From Bdellovibrionales bacterium RIFOXYD12_FULL_39_22 (GTDB lineage: Bacteria; Bdellovibrionota; Bacteriovoracia; Bacteriovoracales; Bacteriovoracaceae), in the NCBI GenBank assembly GCA_001770205.1, contig MEQL01000044.1, positions 1 through 64,000 on the forward strand: a stretch of DNA of 64,000 nt, given 5' to 3'. Position numbers and translations under genes: made by a program. Below are positions 35,652 through 46,400 of this stretch, one piece after another (position 1 is the first letter of the stretch; every line of letters starts with the position of its first letter). The notes below the pieces were generated by a model. It had not been told where the DNA came from. It ran no database searches and saw only the letters and a program-made list of their open reading frames with translations.

Positions 35652-36503
35652 ATGAAAATTTATTGGTGGGTGATAATGATGTTTTTCGTGACGACACTGT
35701 CGTTTAGTTTTTATGGCGCTGAAGGGGGAGAAAAAAAAGAGAGTAGTTCAGTAGTCGGCAACTATTATCTGAAATTTTCTTCAGGATATGCGGTTACCTC
35801 GTGGGAAAATTCGCCTATAACGGTGGATCAAAAATATTTGGCTCCCCCCATATTTCGACTAGATCTAGGTGGGGTGGCCGAGATTTATGAGTTTCGCTAC
35901 AGCGCTGGATATGTGCGTGGAATGGGCGCTATTATCTCCAGCGATCAGATGCTTCATATGAATTTAAAGATCGTTACCCTTGCTGCTGGGGGGGAAATAG
36001 TTTGGCCTACCGCTAGTGATGAAAGTAAGCTTAAAGATACTCAATATTATCGTGGTTCTTTGGGGTTTGTGGGGAGAGTCACTGTTGATTTATTGCTGGC
36101 AGATATTTATGCGGAGTATCGCCAGCGCACTCTTTCTGATACGCCACTAATTAAAATTGAAGGAATTGAAACAAGTATTGGCCACGAGTATGATCGCTTC
36201 ACCAAATTGGGAGCAACTTTCTCGTTACTGGGTTTAAAAGCGTTGGGAGAGGTTACTTGGATTAAATTGGGCAATACCGCCATTTTATCTAAGGAGTTTT
36301 CAACAACATTGCCAGAAGATGATATCTTTCGCATCACTTTAGGGGGAGGGTTATCTATTGGCAGAATAGAATTATTAATTAAATATCAGCGACTGTTGGA
36401 TATTGAAGATGAAGTGGCATATTTATATCAATCCACGCATCTATCTCCAGATTATCTTATGTCTAAAAATACTATTTTTGTGGAGGCAGTATGGAAATTT
36501 TAA
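35652..36503 (+). CDS. Predicted outer-membrane protein
   Basis: A 283-residue protein with a signal peptide (YWWVIMMFFV core, cut near FYGAEG) and alternating strands through the rest, ending in EAVWKF with a terminal Phe. It reads as a small beta-barrel. No family motif is seen. GGGAGAGG precedes the start. It overlaps the next lipoprotein gene by 13 bp, so the pair is translated together. Confidence 0.7.
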   Translation: MKIYWWVIMMFFVTTLSFSFYGAEGGEKKESSSVVGNYYLKFSSGYAVTSWENSPITVDQKYLAPPIFRLDLGGVAEIYEFRYSAGYVRGMGAIISSDQMLHMNLKIVTLAAGGEIVWPTASDESKLKDTQYYRGSLGFVGRVTVDLLLADIYAEYRQRTLSDTPLIKIEGIETSIGHEYDRFTKLGATFSLLGLKALGEVTWIKLGNTAILSKEFSTTLPEDDIFRITLGGGLSIGRIELLIKYQRLLDIEDEVAYLYQSTHLSPDYLMSKNTIFVEAVWKF

Positions 36504-37363
36504 AAAAAGCTAGCAAGGCCCTGTTTTTTGCACTAATCCCACTACTTTTTACCACTTGTGGAGAAGAGACCATTGAGGTGGTGATAAAAATTAGAGTGGA
36601 TACTTTTATTAGTTCGGATTCGACGGCCAATCATGCATCTTTGAATTATTTGAGTGTGGATAAAACTGCAGAGCGAGAAGATCGGATTATTTTAAAATTG
36701 CCAACCACGGAAGAGGACTTTGATGAAGATAGTGAGTTAGATAAATGTTTTGAAGAGTTAAATGATAATCCGCTTGAGGTCACTTTTTCCATGTTCTGTG
36801 CAATTTATTTTATGCCATTGAAGGTTTTAACGGAGGTTCTAACCACCTGCGATTCGGCGATCTTGCAACCAGAAAATCTCTCTTCTGCAATATTAGTCTT
36901 AAATACGACGGATAGTAGTGCGGTGGCCTCCGGGGCGCTATCGATTAACTTATTATCAAGGCCTTGGTTTCATACCACTAATTGGACCTATGCCCATCCC
37001 TTTTCTGCCAAAGGAAGGTGGACTTCCGCTGGTGGCGATATTGATACCACTATTACTTTTGAGAATAACTGCACTGGTTTAAGTACGGGGTCTTGTGCGG
37101 CCGGAGAGATTAAATTTGAGGTAACTGATTATTTTAAAACCTTGATCCAAGATGATGAAAGCTTGCATTTTGGAATGTTGATTAAATCAACCGGGGATCA
37201 GAATTTGGCGAATATTCATTCCGCACAAACTTCGACAGAGTTAGGCCCACGGATTGTGGCCCAGTATACGGGTGATTGCTCGGATGGAAAAAAATCATTG
37301 CCGAAGGTTTACTATTTGGGCACACCGATCAGAAACCTTGAACAAGGCCGTAGTCAAAAGTAG
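36491..37363 (+). CDS. Lipoprotein with a DNRLRE-like domain
   Basis: A 290-residue protein. A hydrophobic segment ends in LFTTC at about residue 22, a lipobox. The mature part starts RVDTFISSDS and holds the pattern seen in DNRLRE domains: an Asp-Thr opening, a Leu/Val strand, an (I)ILKLP strand, paired Ala-x-Leu strands, and a Trp-x-Thr segment (RPWFHTTNWTY). Such domains occur in secreted and surface proteins. There are several Cys. The ATG lies inside the barrel gene behind GGAGG. A surface complex of the two is plausible inference. Confidence 0.65.
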   Translation: MEILKKASKALFFALIPLLFTTCGEETIEVVIKIRVDTFISSDSTANHASLNYLSVDKTAEREDRIILKLPTTEEDFDEDSELDKCFEELNDNPLEVTFSMFCAIYFMPLKVLTEVLTTCDSAILQPENLSSAILVLNTTDSSAVASGALSINLLSRPWFHTTNWTYAHPFSAKGRWTSAGGDIDTTITFENNCTGLSTGSCAAGEIKFEVTDYFKTLIQDDESLHFGMLIKSTGDQNLANIHSAQTSTELGPRIVAQYTGDCSDGKKSLPKVYYLGTPIRNLEQGRSQK

Positions 37364-37373
37364 GATACCACTT

Positions 37374-37946
37374 ATGTTAGATTTTGATTCAATTTGGTCT
37401 TATGTTTTTCGCCGCAAGGAGAGCGAGGATAGTCAGGCACTGCGTGTTTTGGGGAGGGCCCTGGTTTTTGATGATCTATCTCGTTCTGATTTAAAAAAAA
37501 TATATCGCATTATTCATAAACGGGTTTATAAAAATGGTGAGATTGTTTTTACTGCTGGTGATCCGGGAGTGGGGATGTATGTTGTTTGGGAAGGTAATGT
37601 GGCGGTGGTGGTAACGGATGTTGATTCTGGTAGTGAGCAAGTTGTGGCACATCTGGGAGCAGGACAATCCTTTGGCGATGTTGCACTTTTTAGTAATTCA
37701 CAGCGCACGGCCACGATTAAGGCCATGTCGCCTACAATTTTGTTGGGATTTTGTCGGCCGGATTTAATGAATTTTATAAATAGTAATCCCATTTTGGGTA
37801 ATAAAATATTAATTAGATTGCTTACATTGGCCGGCAGTCGTTTGGACATTACTAATCAACAATTAAGCGAGGCCAAGAAAAAATTGACAGAGCAAAAGGC
37901 CCTGCTGGCATCACACGGCAGAGCAAAGGAAGAGTCTGGTGTATAG
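37374..37946 (+). CDS. Cyclic-nucleotide-binding-domain protein
   Basis: A 190-residue cytoplasmic protein. Residues about 40-155 are a cNMP-binding domain, with the beta-barrel glycines (NGEIVFTAGDPGVGMYVV) and phosphate-binding cassette FGDVALFSNSQRTATIKA, in which the canonical Glu is replaced by Asp. No DNA-binding helix-turn-helix follows; the end is a charged helix. I start it at ATG 37374 behind AGGA; the frame is open back to 37254 through the previous gene's end. It overlaps the AI-2E-family transporter by 8 bp, suggesting joint expression and perhaps regulation of transport. Confidence 0.85.
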   Translation: MLDFDSIWSYVFRRKESEDSQALRVLGRALVFDDLSRSDLKKIYRIIHKRVYKNGEIVFTAGDPGVGMYVVWEGNVAVVVTDVDSGSEQVVAHLGAGQSFGDVALFSNSQRTATIKAMSPTILLGFCRPDLMNFINSNPILGNKILIRLLTLAGSRLDITNQQLSEAKKKLTEQKALLASHGRAKEESGV

Positions 37947-38997
37947 CAGTGGCCTACCTTCTAATTTTTGGATTAAGTTGATTTTTTACTCTTTAATCTT
38001 TTTGATTATTTCCTTTGTTGTTTATGCTCTGAATATTTTAGTTATACCCATTACCATTGGTTTCTTATTGGCCTTTTTATTAGGGCCTTTGGTGGGCCGT
38101 TTGGAAAGTTATGAGATTTCTCGTAGTGCTAGTATATCGTTAGTATTTGGAATAATTTTTTCCGTGTTAGGCGCATTAGTGGTGATTTTTTCACCGCTGG
38201 CCATTGAGGAAATACAGGATTTTAAGGCCAATCAAGAAAAATATAAAGAGATTGTGGTAAAAAAATATGGAGAACTAAAATTGCGTGCAGAGGCCTCTTT
38301 TCCTAACTTGATGCCTTGGAGTAAGTTGGAAGATTATCTGGCCGAACAATCGATGGAGTCTTCAGCTGGACACTTTGCGGAAGTTGCTAAGGTAGTGGCC
38401 GCTTCGGCAGAAACGGCGCTTAGTTTTATTATTATTATTCCGTTGGTAGCAATATTCTCTTTGAAAGATGGACATCTGTTTAAAAAGTGGTTAATCGGTT
38501 TTGTTCCTAATCGCTATTTTGAATTAACTAATGAGATAATTCATAATATCAACTATCAAACTGGGGCCTTTATTCGAGGACAAATTCTCGATTCCATTAT
38601 AAATTCGGTAGTAGTTTCGGCACTGCTTTTTATTGTGGGCCTGCCTTATTACATTTTCATTGGAGTCTTTGCAGGCATTGCTAATGCTATTCCGTTTGTG
38701 GGGCCCATCACTGCCGGTATTATTGGTGTACTGATTTCCATTATTACGGGTGCCTCGACACCATGGATTGTCGCACTTGTTTTTTTAGGTGCTCATCTTT
38801 TAGATGTGATGGTAATTTATCCCAAAACAGTGGGCCATAGCCTTAAGCTTCACGAGTTAGTGGTTATTTTGGGAATAATTTTAGGTGGCCATTTGGGAGG
38901 AATAGTTGGAATGTTGATTATTATCCCCATAATTGGCATTCTTTTTAGCACTACTGCCATAATGTTTAGATTGCTTAAGGGATACAATATTATTTAA
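37939..38997 (+). CDS. AI-2E-family transporter (PF01594)
   Basis: A 352-residue membrane protein with about eight segments. The family blocks are visible: a glycine-poor N-terminal pair, a long central hydrophilic region (ESLEEIQ-like helices at about 95-150), GLPYYIFIGVFAGIANAIPFVGP, and LKLHELVVILGIILGG at the end. Members export AI-2, act as Na+/H+ antiporters or have other functions, so the substrate is open. It begins with GTG overlapping the cNMP gene and converges with the lipoprotein gene at 38994 by 4 bp. Confidence 0.9.
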   Translation: MYSSGLPSNFWIKLIFYSLIFLIISFVVYALNILVIPITIGFLLAFLLGPLVGRLESYEISRSASISLVFGIIFSVLGALVVIFSPLAIEEIQDFKANQEKYKEIVVKKYGELKLRAEASFPNLMPWSKLEDYLAEQSMESSAGHFAEVAKVVAASAETALSFIIIIPLVAIFSLKDGHLFKKWLIGFVPNRYFELTNEIIHNINYQTGAFIRGQILDSIINSVVVSALLFIVGLPYYIFIGVFAGIANAIPFVGPITAGIIGVLISIITGASTPWIVALVFLGAHLLDVMVIYPKTVGHSLKLHELVVILGIILGGHLGGIVGMLIIIPIIGILFSTTAIMFRLLKGYNII

Positions 38998-40208
38998 ATT
39001 CCATCTTCTTCTAAGAGTTCATCCAGGTGAAAATATTTTTTTCCACTTTTGCTGTGAACAAGTTCATATTCTCCCTTTTCGGTACTTACTACACCTGTTT
39101 CGGTATCGCGCAGGCCTCCGTTATCATCTTTGCTATTGTTGAAAAATTTGTACTTAACTTTGTTAATTCCTGTGACGTAAAAATTAATATACAACTTATA
39201 CTCTTTTGGACTGTTTTCGATTTTTCCCGCAATACTGGGGTGAACTTTTACCACTAATTCTTGAATATCTGGGTTAAGAGAACCAAAGGGGCTGGGTGTT
39301 TGGTAGTATTCTAAATAAGGAAAATGAAAACCATTGTAGGTGTAAGGTGGACGGGCATCTTCTAATGAAAAGCCAAAGCCCTTGCCAATTTTTATTAAAA
39401 AGCCTCTATGCGTGGTGTTGTAGGGTAAATCAAATATTCCCTTGATTTCCAAACGATAGTGCTCTTTTTTTATAAGCTCGCTTAGATCCTTTAGTATTTT
39501 TTCTTTTGCCGCAAAATCGGCACTGGCCTTGAAGTTTTGAAGTTTTAAGGGAGTATTATAGCGATCTTCTAAATTGTAGGCACCAACGACATCAAGTCCT
39601 AGATATTTGTAAAGATCCAAGGCGTTGCCTGTGCGTATATTTTTTACTAAAACATCGTATTTTTTAAAATCATCTTTTGCCGCTTGGATTTTTGCTAGCT
39701 CTTCAGGTGTTTTGGCAATATTTCGGGCCGCTTTGAAATTGAGTTTTGCAGTTAGTTCTTCGATTTTATTTTGGCGTTGGCAGTATGCTAGATTTCGCAC
39801 CACTTTGTCGTAGTTGAGGGCCTCTTTAGAAAAATTGCGCACAAAAGTATCTGCCTCTTTTTCAAAATTATAACAGTCTGTCAGAAGCGGTTGAAGTTTT
39901 TCAATCCAAAATTTTGCAGGATCCTCTTTTAGTATATTCTCTATTTCCAGATTTTTATCTTCTACCTCTTTTTTGGCAGCAGCTATTTCCAAATCTTTGG
40001 CAGCTAGCGCATTGTTTATTGCGTTGACTTGTTCCTTCATTTTTTCATTTTCAGTGTCACAATTTCCTTTTTCTGCTTTTAGAATCAGTAATTTTGCTTG
40101 AGCAGATTGCAGCTCTTTTTTTAGCTCTTTTGGATCATCACAGCCACTAAGGAACATAAAAAAAATAATCGAGATGGTAGTAAGTAAGGTTACTTTTGAT
40201 GTTGTCAT
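38994..40208 (-). CDS. Coiled-coil lipoprotein of unknown function
   Basis: A 404-residue protein with a hydrophobic start and lipobox LSGC at about residue 23. Residues about 25-105 form a strong heptad coiled coil (KELKKELQSAQAKLLILKAE style). A second helical part spans roughly 105-235, and a beta-rich C-terminal domain (about 245-404) contains many aromatics and FNNS/KYKF strands. I recognise no family. It lies 9 bp downstream of the CheY-like gene on the same strand and may share its transcript. Confidence 0.72.
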   Translation of the reverse strand: MTTSKVTLLTTISIIFFMFLSGCDDPKELKKELQSAQAKLLILKAEKGNCDTENEKMKEQVNAINNALAAKDLEIAAAKKEVEDKNLEIENILKEDPAKFWIEKLQPLLTDCYNFEKEADTFVRNFSKEALNYDKVVRNLAYCQRQNKIEELTAKLNFKAARNIAKTPEELAKIQAAKDDFKKYDVLVKNIRTGNALDLYKYLGLDVVGAYNLEDRYNTPLKLQNFKASADFAAKEKILKDLSELIKKEHYRLEIKGIFDLPYNTTHRGFLIKIGKGFGFSLEDARPPYTYNGFHFPYLEYYQTPSPFGSLNPDIQELVVKVHPSIAGKIENSPKEYKLYINFYVTGINKVKYKFFNNSKDDNGGLRDTETGVVSTEKGEYELVHSKSGKKYFHLDELLEEDGI

Positions 40209-40217
40209 ATTTGTTTC

Positions 40218-40646
40218 CTATAAAAAAATTTGTCCTATTTTTTCCGCCAGAGTATCAATATGAAATGGCTTGGCCATATAGGTATTTGCTCCCGCATTAA
40301 TGGCCTTGGAGATGTTGCCCTTTTCTACTTCGGCAGTGACCATGATGAAAGGAATTTTTTCAAAACGCTCATCAATACGCAATTTCATCAATAGTTTAAA
40401 ACCACTCATGCCAAACATATTCCAATCCGAGATAATAAGACCGAAAGGCCGTTTATTTTCTAGAGCACTAACAATTTTATTGAAAGCCTCTTTTCCATCC
40501 TGGGCCTCTTCAATATCTGAAAAGCCGAAGATGGTTAGAAAGTTGCGTATAATTCTGCGCATAGTGAGAGTGTCATCGACTACAATAATTTTTAAATTTT
40601 TATCCACATGCGCAGTTAGCGAAATGGCCTTCTCATAATTTTCCAA
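40218..40646 (-). CDS. CheY-like response regulator
   Basis: A 142-residue single receiver with an N-terminal extension of about 17 residues. The acidic pocket is VVDDTLTMRRIIRN, the phospho-acceptor Asp74 lies in IISDWNMFGMSG, and the conserved Thr and Lys are in MVTAEV and MAKPFH. The wording TMRRIIRN with DWNM strongly resembles chemotaxis CheY. A canonical Pro after the DWNM motif is replaced by Phe. No chemotaxis gene is next to it. It could act on the flagellar motor or as a stand-alone regulator. Confidence 0.88.
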   Translation of the reverse strand: MENYEKAISLTAHVDKNLKIIVVDDTLTMRRIIRNFLTIFGFSDIEEAQDGKEAFNKIVSALENKRPFGLIISDWNMFGMSGFKLLMKLRIDERFEKIPFIMVTAEVEKGNISKAINAGANTYMAKPFHIDTLAEKIGQIFL

Positions 40647-40780
40647 TTATATTATCCTTTGTCGAAAATATTTTATTGCATGCTAGAATTTTAACATAGG
40701 CCATTGCATAATACAGAGGGAATTTTTGCTTTTAAAGGAATTTAACCAAAGTGGTCGGCCATTTGCTTGAGGATGTTGCT

Positions 40781-43411
40781 ATGAAAAAATTGAGTTCTTA
40801 TGAGATTCGCGAAAAGTTTTTGGAATTTTTTCAGGAGATGGATCATTTAAAGATTTCTTCTTCTTCCATAATTCCCAAAAATGATAATACTTTACTTTTT
40901 ATAAATTCCGGGATGGCCCCACTAAAGCGTTATTTTTTGGGACAAGAGACTCCTCCGAAACCTCGTCTTTGTAATGTTCAGCCATGTATTCGCACCAAAG
41001 ATATTGATGACGTGGGAGATCGTCATCACCTTACTATTTTTGAGATGCTGGGAAGTTGGTCTATTGGAGATTATTACAAAGAAAAGGCCGTGGCCTTGGC
41101 CTATGATTTATTGGTTAATCGCTTGGGGTTTGATTCCAATCGTCTTTATGCCTCGGTCTATCGTGGTAATCCCAAACTTAATTTGCCGGCCGATGAGGTA
41201 TCTGCCAAGGCCTGGGAGAAGGCCGGTATAAAAAAAGAGCACATTGTTCGTTTGGGTGAGGATAATTTCTGGGGTCCGGCAGGAGATAGTGGGCCGTGCG
41301 GGCCTTGCACGGAAGTTTTTTATGATACAGGCGAGCAATTCGGCCCGGCCTATTTGCCAGGTGGAGAATTTGATACGACTAAGCGCTACATTGAGATATG
41401 GAACGCTGGGGTTTTTATGGAATTTAATAAAAGCAAGGAAGGGGAGTTTACTTCGTTGCCTTTAAAAAGTGTTGACACGGGAGCAGGATTGGAACGCTTG
41501 GCCATGATCATAAATGGGCATGAGTCAGTTTATGAAACAGATCTTTTGGCCCCTATCTTGAAGATTGTGCAAGAGCGTTATGGCGTAGAAATTCGCAAGG
41601 CCCGCATGATTACAGATCACATGCGGGCGGCAGTATTTATTTTGGCGGAGGGAGTAAATTGTAGTAATGAAGGGCAAGGATATATTCCTAGACGACTTAT
41701 TCGCAAGGTAGTGTCAGCACTAGTTAGTAGTAAAGTTTCTGATTTAAATTTGGGCCCGGTGGTAGATAAAATCATTGAAATTTTATCGCCAGTTTATCTG
41801 CATCTTAAAAACAAGCTGGATTTGGTTAAATATAATATTGGCCAAGAGGTGAAAGATTTTTATCCTGTAATTACTAATGGACTAGAGAGAATTGAAAAAG
41901 AGGTTGGACAGTTGGCCGGGAAGAAGTTTTTTTCTGGGAAAGTGGTTTGTGATTTGATGACGACCCATGGACTTCCTTTTGATGTTATTCAAAGTGATTT
42001 GAAGTATCGTGATATTGAAATTAATATGGACGAATTTGATCACGCCTACGAAGAACACAAAAAAATTTCTCGGGTTATAAAACGTGGGGATTCCAATTTG
42101 GGAGGATCTTCGTTGGATAATTTGCTAAAAGACCTTCCGCCCACGGATTTTGCTGGATATGAACAAGATCAACTTAAAGGTAAGATTACTCAAATTATTG
42201 TGGATGGAGCTTTTGTCTCTACCGTCGGGCCAGAAACTCCGGCCATTATCATTACCGATAAAACTTCTTTTTATGGAGAGTCGGGCGGCCAGGTGGGAGA
42301 CTGTGGAGTTATTTCTTCTAACGGTGCTCAGTTTCTAGTGGAGGATACGGGCAAGGAAAGAAATATATATCTGCATTATGGGAAGATGAAGGCCGGGAAG
42401 ATGAGTGTCGGCCACAGTTGTGAATTAGCGGTAGACGTAAAAAATAGAAATGCGATTAAGCGCAACCATTCGGCCACTCATCTTTTGCATGCGGCCTTGC
42501 ATAAAGTAGTGGGTATTCATGCCTTGCAAAAAGGTTCACATGTAACTGCTGATCGTTTGCGTTTTGATTTTAGTAACAATACTCAAGTCAGTTATGAGCA
42601 ACTAAAAGAGATTGAGCGACAAGTGAATGGTTTGATTTGTGCTAATATAAAACGCACTACCAATGTCATGGATTATGATAAGGCAGTGGCCTCTGGTGCC
42701 ATGGCATTGTTCGGAGAAAATTACACACAGAAAGTTCGAGTGGTTGCCCTCGGTGATAGTTCCATAGAGCTTTGCGGTGGAACACATGTTGATTACAGTG
42801 GAGAGATTGGGACTTTTTTAATTACTCAAGAAACTAGCGTTGCCAAAGGAGTTCGGCGTATTGAGGCCGTTACCGGTAGTGCGGCCATTGCATATCTGCA
42901 AGAGCAGCAATTGATGTTAAAAAACAGCGCAGATTTTTTGAAGGTGGGAGTGGATAAAGTTTTTGAGCAAGTTCAGATTTTAAAAAAACGATTAAGTGAG
43001 CAAACGAAACAAAATAACGACAGACGGAGTTTGACGTTAGAGGTAAGGCGAGAAGAGTTAGTTAAAATAAAAAATTTATTCTTTAAATTGGTTGAAGGGA
43101 AAATAGAGGAAGGAGTTTCCCTAAAAGAAATTGGTGATCAGATGATGGATAAAAAAGATGCCGATTTGCTTTGTTTACTTACGACAGATGATAAGGCGCT
43201 AAAAGTTTTTGTTTGGTCTGGGCAAAACAGTGTTGCTAAAGTTTTTGCTAATGAATTATTAGTTGAAATGTTAAGGCCGGTGGGTGGTAAGGGGGGCGGC
43301 CGGGCATCTTTTGCGCAGGGAGGAACATCTCAAGAGACGACAGAGAGCACAAATTTAATTTTTAAATTGGCCAAGACGGAAATTGCGACATGGATTGAGC
43401 GAAAGCTGTAA
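40781..43411 (+). CDS. alaS: Alanyl-tRNA synthetase
   Basis: An 876-residue class II synthetase that charges tRNA-Ala and edits Ser and Gly. The catalytic domain shows FEMLGSWSIGDYYKEKA and the tail of motif 2; the editing domain carries HSATHLLHAALH and CGGTHV, the metal-binding residues. A short C-terminal domain ends the protein, giving normal length. The start at 40781 follows GAGGATG; the frame is open to 40751. Nearby repeats of the AlaS C-Ala glycine region (GGKGGGRASFAQGG) are intact. Confidence 0.97.
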   Translation: MKKLSSYEIREKFLEFFQEMDHLKISSSSIIPKNDNTLLFINSGMAPLKRYFLGQETPPKPRLCNVQPCIRTKDIDDVGDRHHLTIFEMLGSWSIGDYYKEKAVALAYDLLVNRLGFDSNRLYASVYRGNPKLNLPADEVSAKAWEKAGIKKEHIVRLGEDNFWGPAGDSGPCGPCTEVFYDTGEQFGPAYLPGGEFDTTKRYIEIWNAGVFMEFNKSKEGEFTSLPLKSVDTGAGLERLAMIINGHESVYETDLLAPILKIVQERYGVEIRKARMITDHMRAAVFILAEGVNCSNEGQGYIPRRLIRKVVSALVSSKVSDLNLGPVVDKIIEILSPVYLHLKNKLDLVKYNIGQEVKDFYPVITNGLERIEKEVGQLAGKKFFSGKVVCDLMTTHGLPFDVIQSDLKYRDIEINMDEFDHAYEEHKKISRVIKRGDSNLGGSSLDNLLKDLPPTDFAGYEQDQLKGKITQIIVDGAFVSTVGPETPAIIITDKTSFYGESGGQVGDCGVISSNGAQFLVEDTGKERNIYLHYGKMKAGKMSVGHSCELAVDVKNRNAIKRNHSATHLLHAALHKVVGIHALQKGSHVTADRLRFDFSNNTQVSYEQLKEIERQVNGLICANIKRTTNVMDYDKAVASGAMALFGENYTQKVRVVALGDSSIELCGGTHVDYSGEIGTFLITQETSVAKGVRRIEAVTGSAAIAYLQEQQLMLKNSADFLKVGVDKVFEQVQILKKRLSEQTKQNNDRRSLTLEVRREELVKIKNLFFKLVEGKIEEGVSLKEIGDQMMDKKDADLLCLLTTDDKALKVFVWSGQNSVAKVFANELLVEMLRPVGGKGGGRASFAQGGTSQETTESTNLIFKLAKTEIATWIERKL

Positions 43412-43423
43412 ATTACCTACAAA

Positions 43424-46400
43424 TTATGTTAGTTCTTTCCAGAAAAAGATGTAATCAAGCGCGTGTTTAAATGCTAACTGTTTCAGATTGGCATGTCCAG
43501 CATGTCCGCCATCAATGTTTTCATAATAATAAAATTGGTGGTGAAGCTCTTCAAGTTTTGCCGCAAATTTTCTAGCATGTCCCGGATGTACGCGATCATC
43601 TTTGGTAGAAGTATTTAAAAATATAGTTGGATATTTTTTGTTCGGAGGCAGATCCTTTTCAACACAGTGATAGGGGGAGATCTTGCGAATATACTCTCCA
43701 TCTTTTTCATCATCAGGATTTCCATATTCAGCAATCCAGCTATGTCCGGCCAACAGTTTATGATAACGTCGCATATCGAGCAGGGGCACTGCACAGTTTA
43801 TTGCGGCAAATAAGTCCGGGCGTTGAGTGTAGCAAACGCCCATGAGAAGGCCACCATTGCTTCCTCCCCATGCTCCGAGGTGACGGGGCGATGTGATTTT
43901 TTTTGCAAACAAGTCTTGAGCTATCGCAAAAAAATCTTCGTAGGTTTTATAACGATTTTCTTTAAGGGCACACTGATGCCATGTTGGGCCATATTCTCCA
44001 CCTCCGCGAATATTGGCCAGAACATAAACTCCACCTTTTTCTAACCAGGCAATGCCTTCAACATTTGAAAATTCAGGACACAAAGATACTTCAAAACCGC
44101 CGTAGCCATAGAGGATCGTGGGAGTATTACCATTAAAGACTAACCCTTTCTTGTGAACTAGAAAATATGGAATGGCAGTGTCATCAAAGCTTTTGACAAA
44201 ATATTGGTGGACTTCAATGTTCTTGTAATCAAAAAATGCAGGCTGGATTTTTACAACTGAAAAAGTTTCTACACCTGTCCCGAAATAATAGGAGGGCGGT
44301 GTATTAAAGGATGAATACATCACAAAAAAATTATCATTAGTGGCATCTGTGGTGAGTGCTTCGAGACTACCTTCGGAAGGAAGTTTAAGGTGGTGGCTTT
44401 GCCACGCAGATGAACTTTTTGTATAAAAATATAGATTCCCTTTGATATTTTCATTGATAATTACAAAAATCCCATTTTTGCTAATGGCCGTTGTGTGAAT
44501 CGAGCTGTTTTTTGCTGGCCGCAAAATTAATTCAATTGTTTTAGTTTGAAAGTCGTAGTGCAATAAATCACCTTGACAGAATTCTCTCCAGTTTTCTTTG
44601 ATTGTTACAAATAATGATGTGAGTGTGTGGCCTAAGTAGTCACACATTTGGGGTAAATCAATTTGTTCTGTTTTTGATGTCTCCTCGTTAAAGAGGAAAA
44701 ATTCTGAATGATAAAAGTCTATATTTCGCATCAAAATTATTTTATGCTCGGGGTTATTTGGTAAATAGAAGCTTCTTTGGAAAGCGAAGGTATCATTTTT
44801 TGAAATTTCAAAGACTGTTTTAGCGGAGGATAGTGTGCTGTTGCGCTTCCAGCGGCGGATAGTGCGAGGATATCCAGAAGCGGTTAAGGTTCCTTCTCCA
44901 AAATCGCGAGAGATAAGTATTGTATCATCATCTAACCAGACGGCCGAACCTTTGGATTTTGGTAAAACAAGGCCATCCGGCACAAATTGCAATTTAGTAA
45001 GATCAAATTCGCGTATTATATTTGCGTCGCAACCACCTGGAGACATGTAAATCAGAGCACGTTTTTGATTTGGGGAAATAGTAAAACCTTTTGGCACCCA
45101 TTTGATTTTTTCGATGTTGGAAAGTTGATCAAAGTCAATTACTGTTTCCCAGTTTGAATTATTTTTTTTGTATTCTTCGAGAGTAGTTCGTCGGAGAAGT
45201 CCCTGAGTATGCTCATCATCATACCAGGTGTTATATAAATATTCTCCATTCATATAGACGTAAGGAATTTTCTCCTTGGACTCTAGAATTTTAAGAATAT
45301 CGCTCTCTAATTTTGCAAATTCAGGGTGAGAGGTTAGTGGTTTTAGTGTGGTTTGATTTTTTTCTTTTACCCATGATATTGAGTCCTCAGATAAAACTTC
45401 TTCGAGCCAAAGATATTTATCATCTTGTTTTTTGATTACATTCATAATTTGCTCCACGGCCTTTTGGGTATTAAGATGATCCACCGTGGCCATTGGGGAT
45501 TTTACCGTTTTTTTGTAGTTTAAGTCGTAATAATTAACCATCATATCATCTAAAAATTTTTGATATTCGCCGTTATCAATGAATGCGTAAAGCATATTAG
45601 TTCGGGCAGGGCCTAGGCGTTTGGCGATATAGGAAATTTGTTCTCGTACTTGCGCAGTTGCCTCTTGGTTTTTGAAATACTCCTTTTCTAGGCGGGCCAG
45701 ACGCAATGCCAGTGGACATTCGAGAAGAATGTGATGCTCTTCTTCGAGTGCATCGAAAATAGCGGGGGGGATGGAAAATTTTCCAATGCGCTTGCTCTCT
45801 TTTTCTGAGAGAAAAACTGGCAGACGATCTTTGAATGGTAAAATTTGCAGAAAAAGATTGGTTTCAAACATCTGTTGATTGATGGGCATGGCGATCCCTT
45901 TTAGTTTAAAGCGAACTTCGCCAAAAACGGAGGAGGCGTGGCCAGCGGCACGTTCAATATGCAAAACGGGAAAAGTTGGATGGTTCTCTTCTAAGTATTC
46001 TAGAATTTCAGACTTGCCACAACCAGTTTTTCCGGAAAGAGAGATGATCTTAAATTTTGTCTCGTACATGTAGTGGTGTACAAGGCGACGAAACTCTTTT
46101 TGTCCTCCGGCAAGTTGGATAGCGTCAAAATTATTTTTTTGCAAAAGGTTAGTTGAATAGCGACTTCTTCCGCCACCTCGCCAACAAAAAACGATGATTT
46201 TCTTTTTACCATTATCAGAGCTTCGCGCGACTTGTTTTAAAAAATCAGATTCTTTTAGAGTGGCCAGGTGATAGGCGTAGTTGATCGCTTTTGCTTTTGA
46301 TACTTTGCTATAGATCAGTCCAACATCATGGCGTTCTTTATCGGTTAGAATGGGAATATTAATTGCGTATGGAATTGGGGTCTCGCTAAACTCGCGCTGG

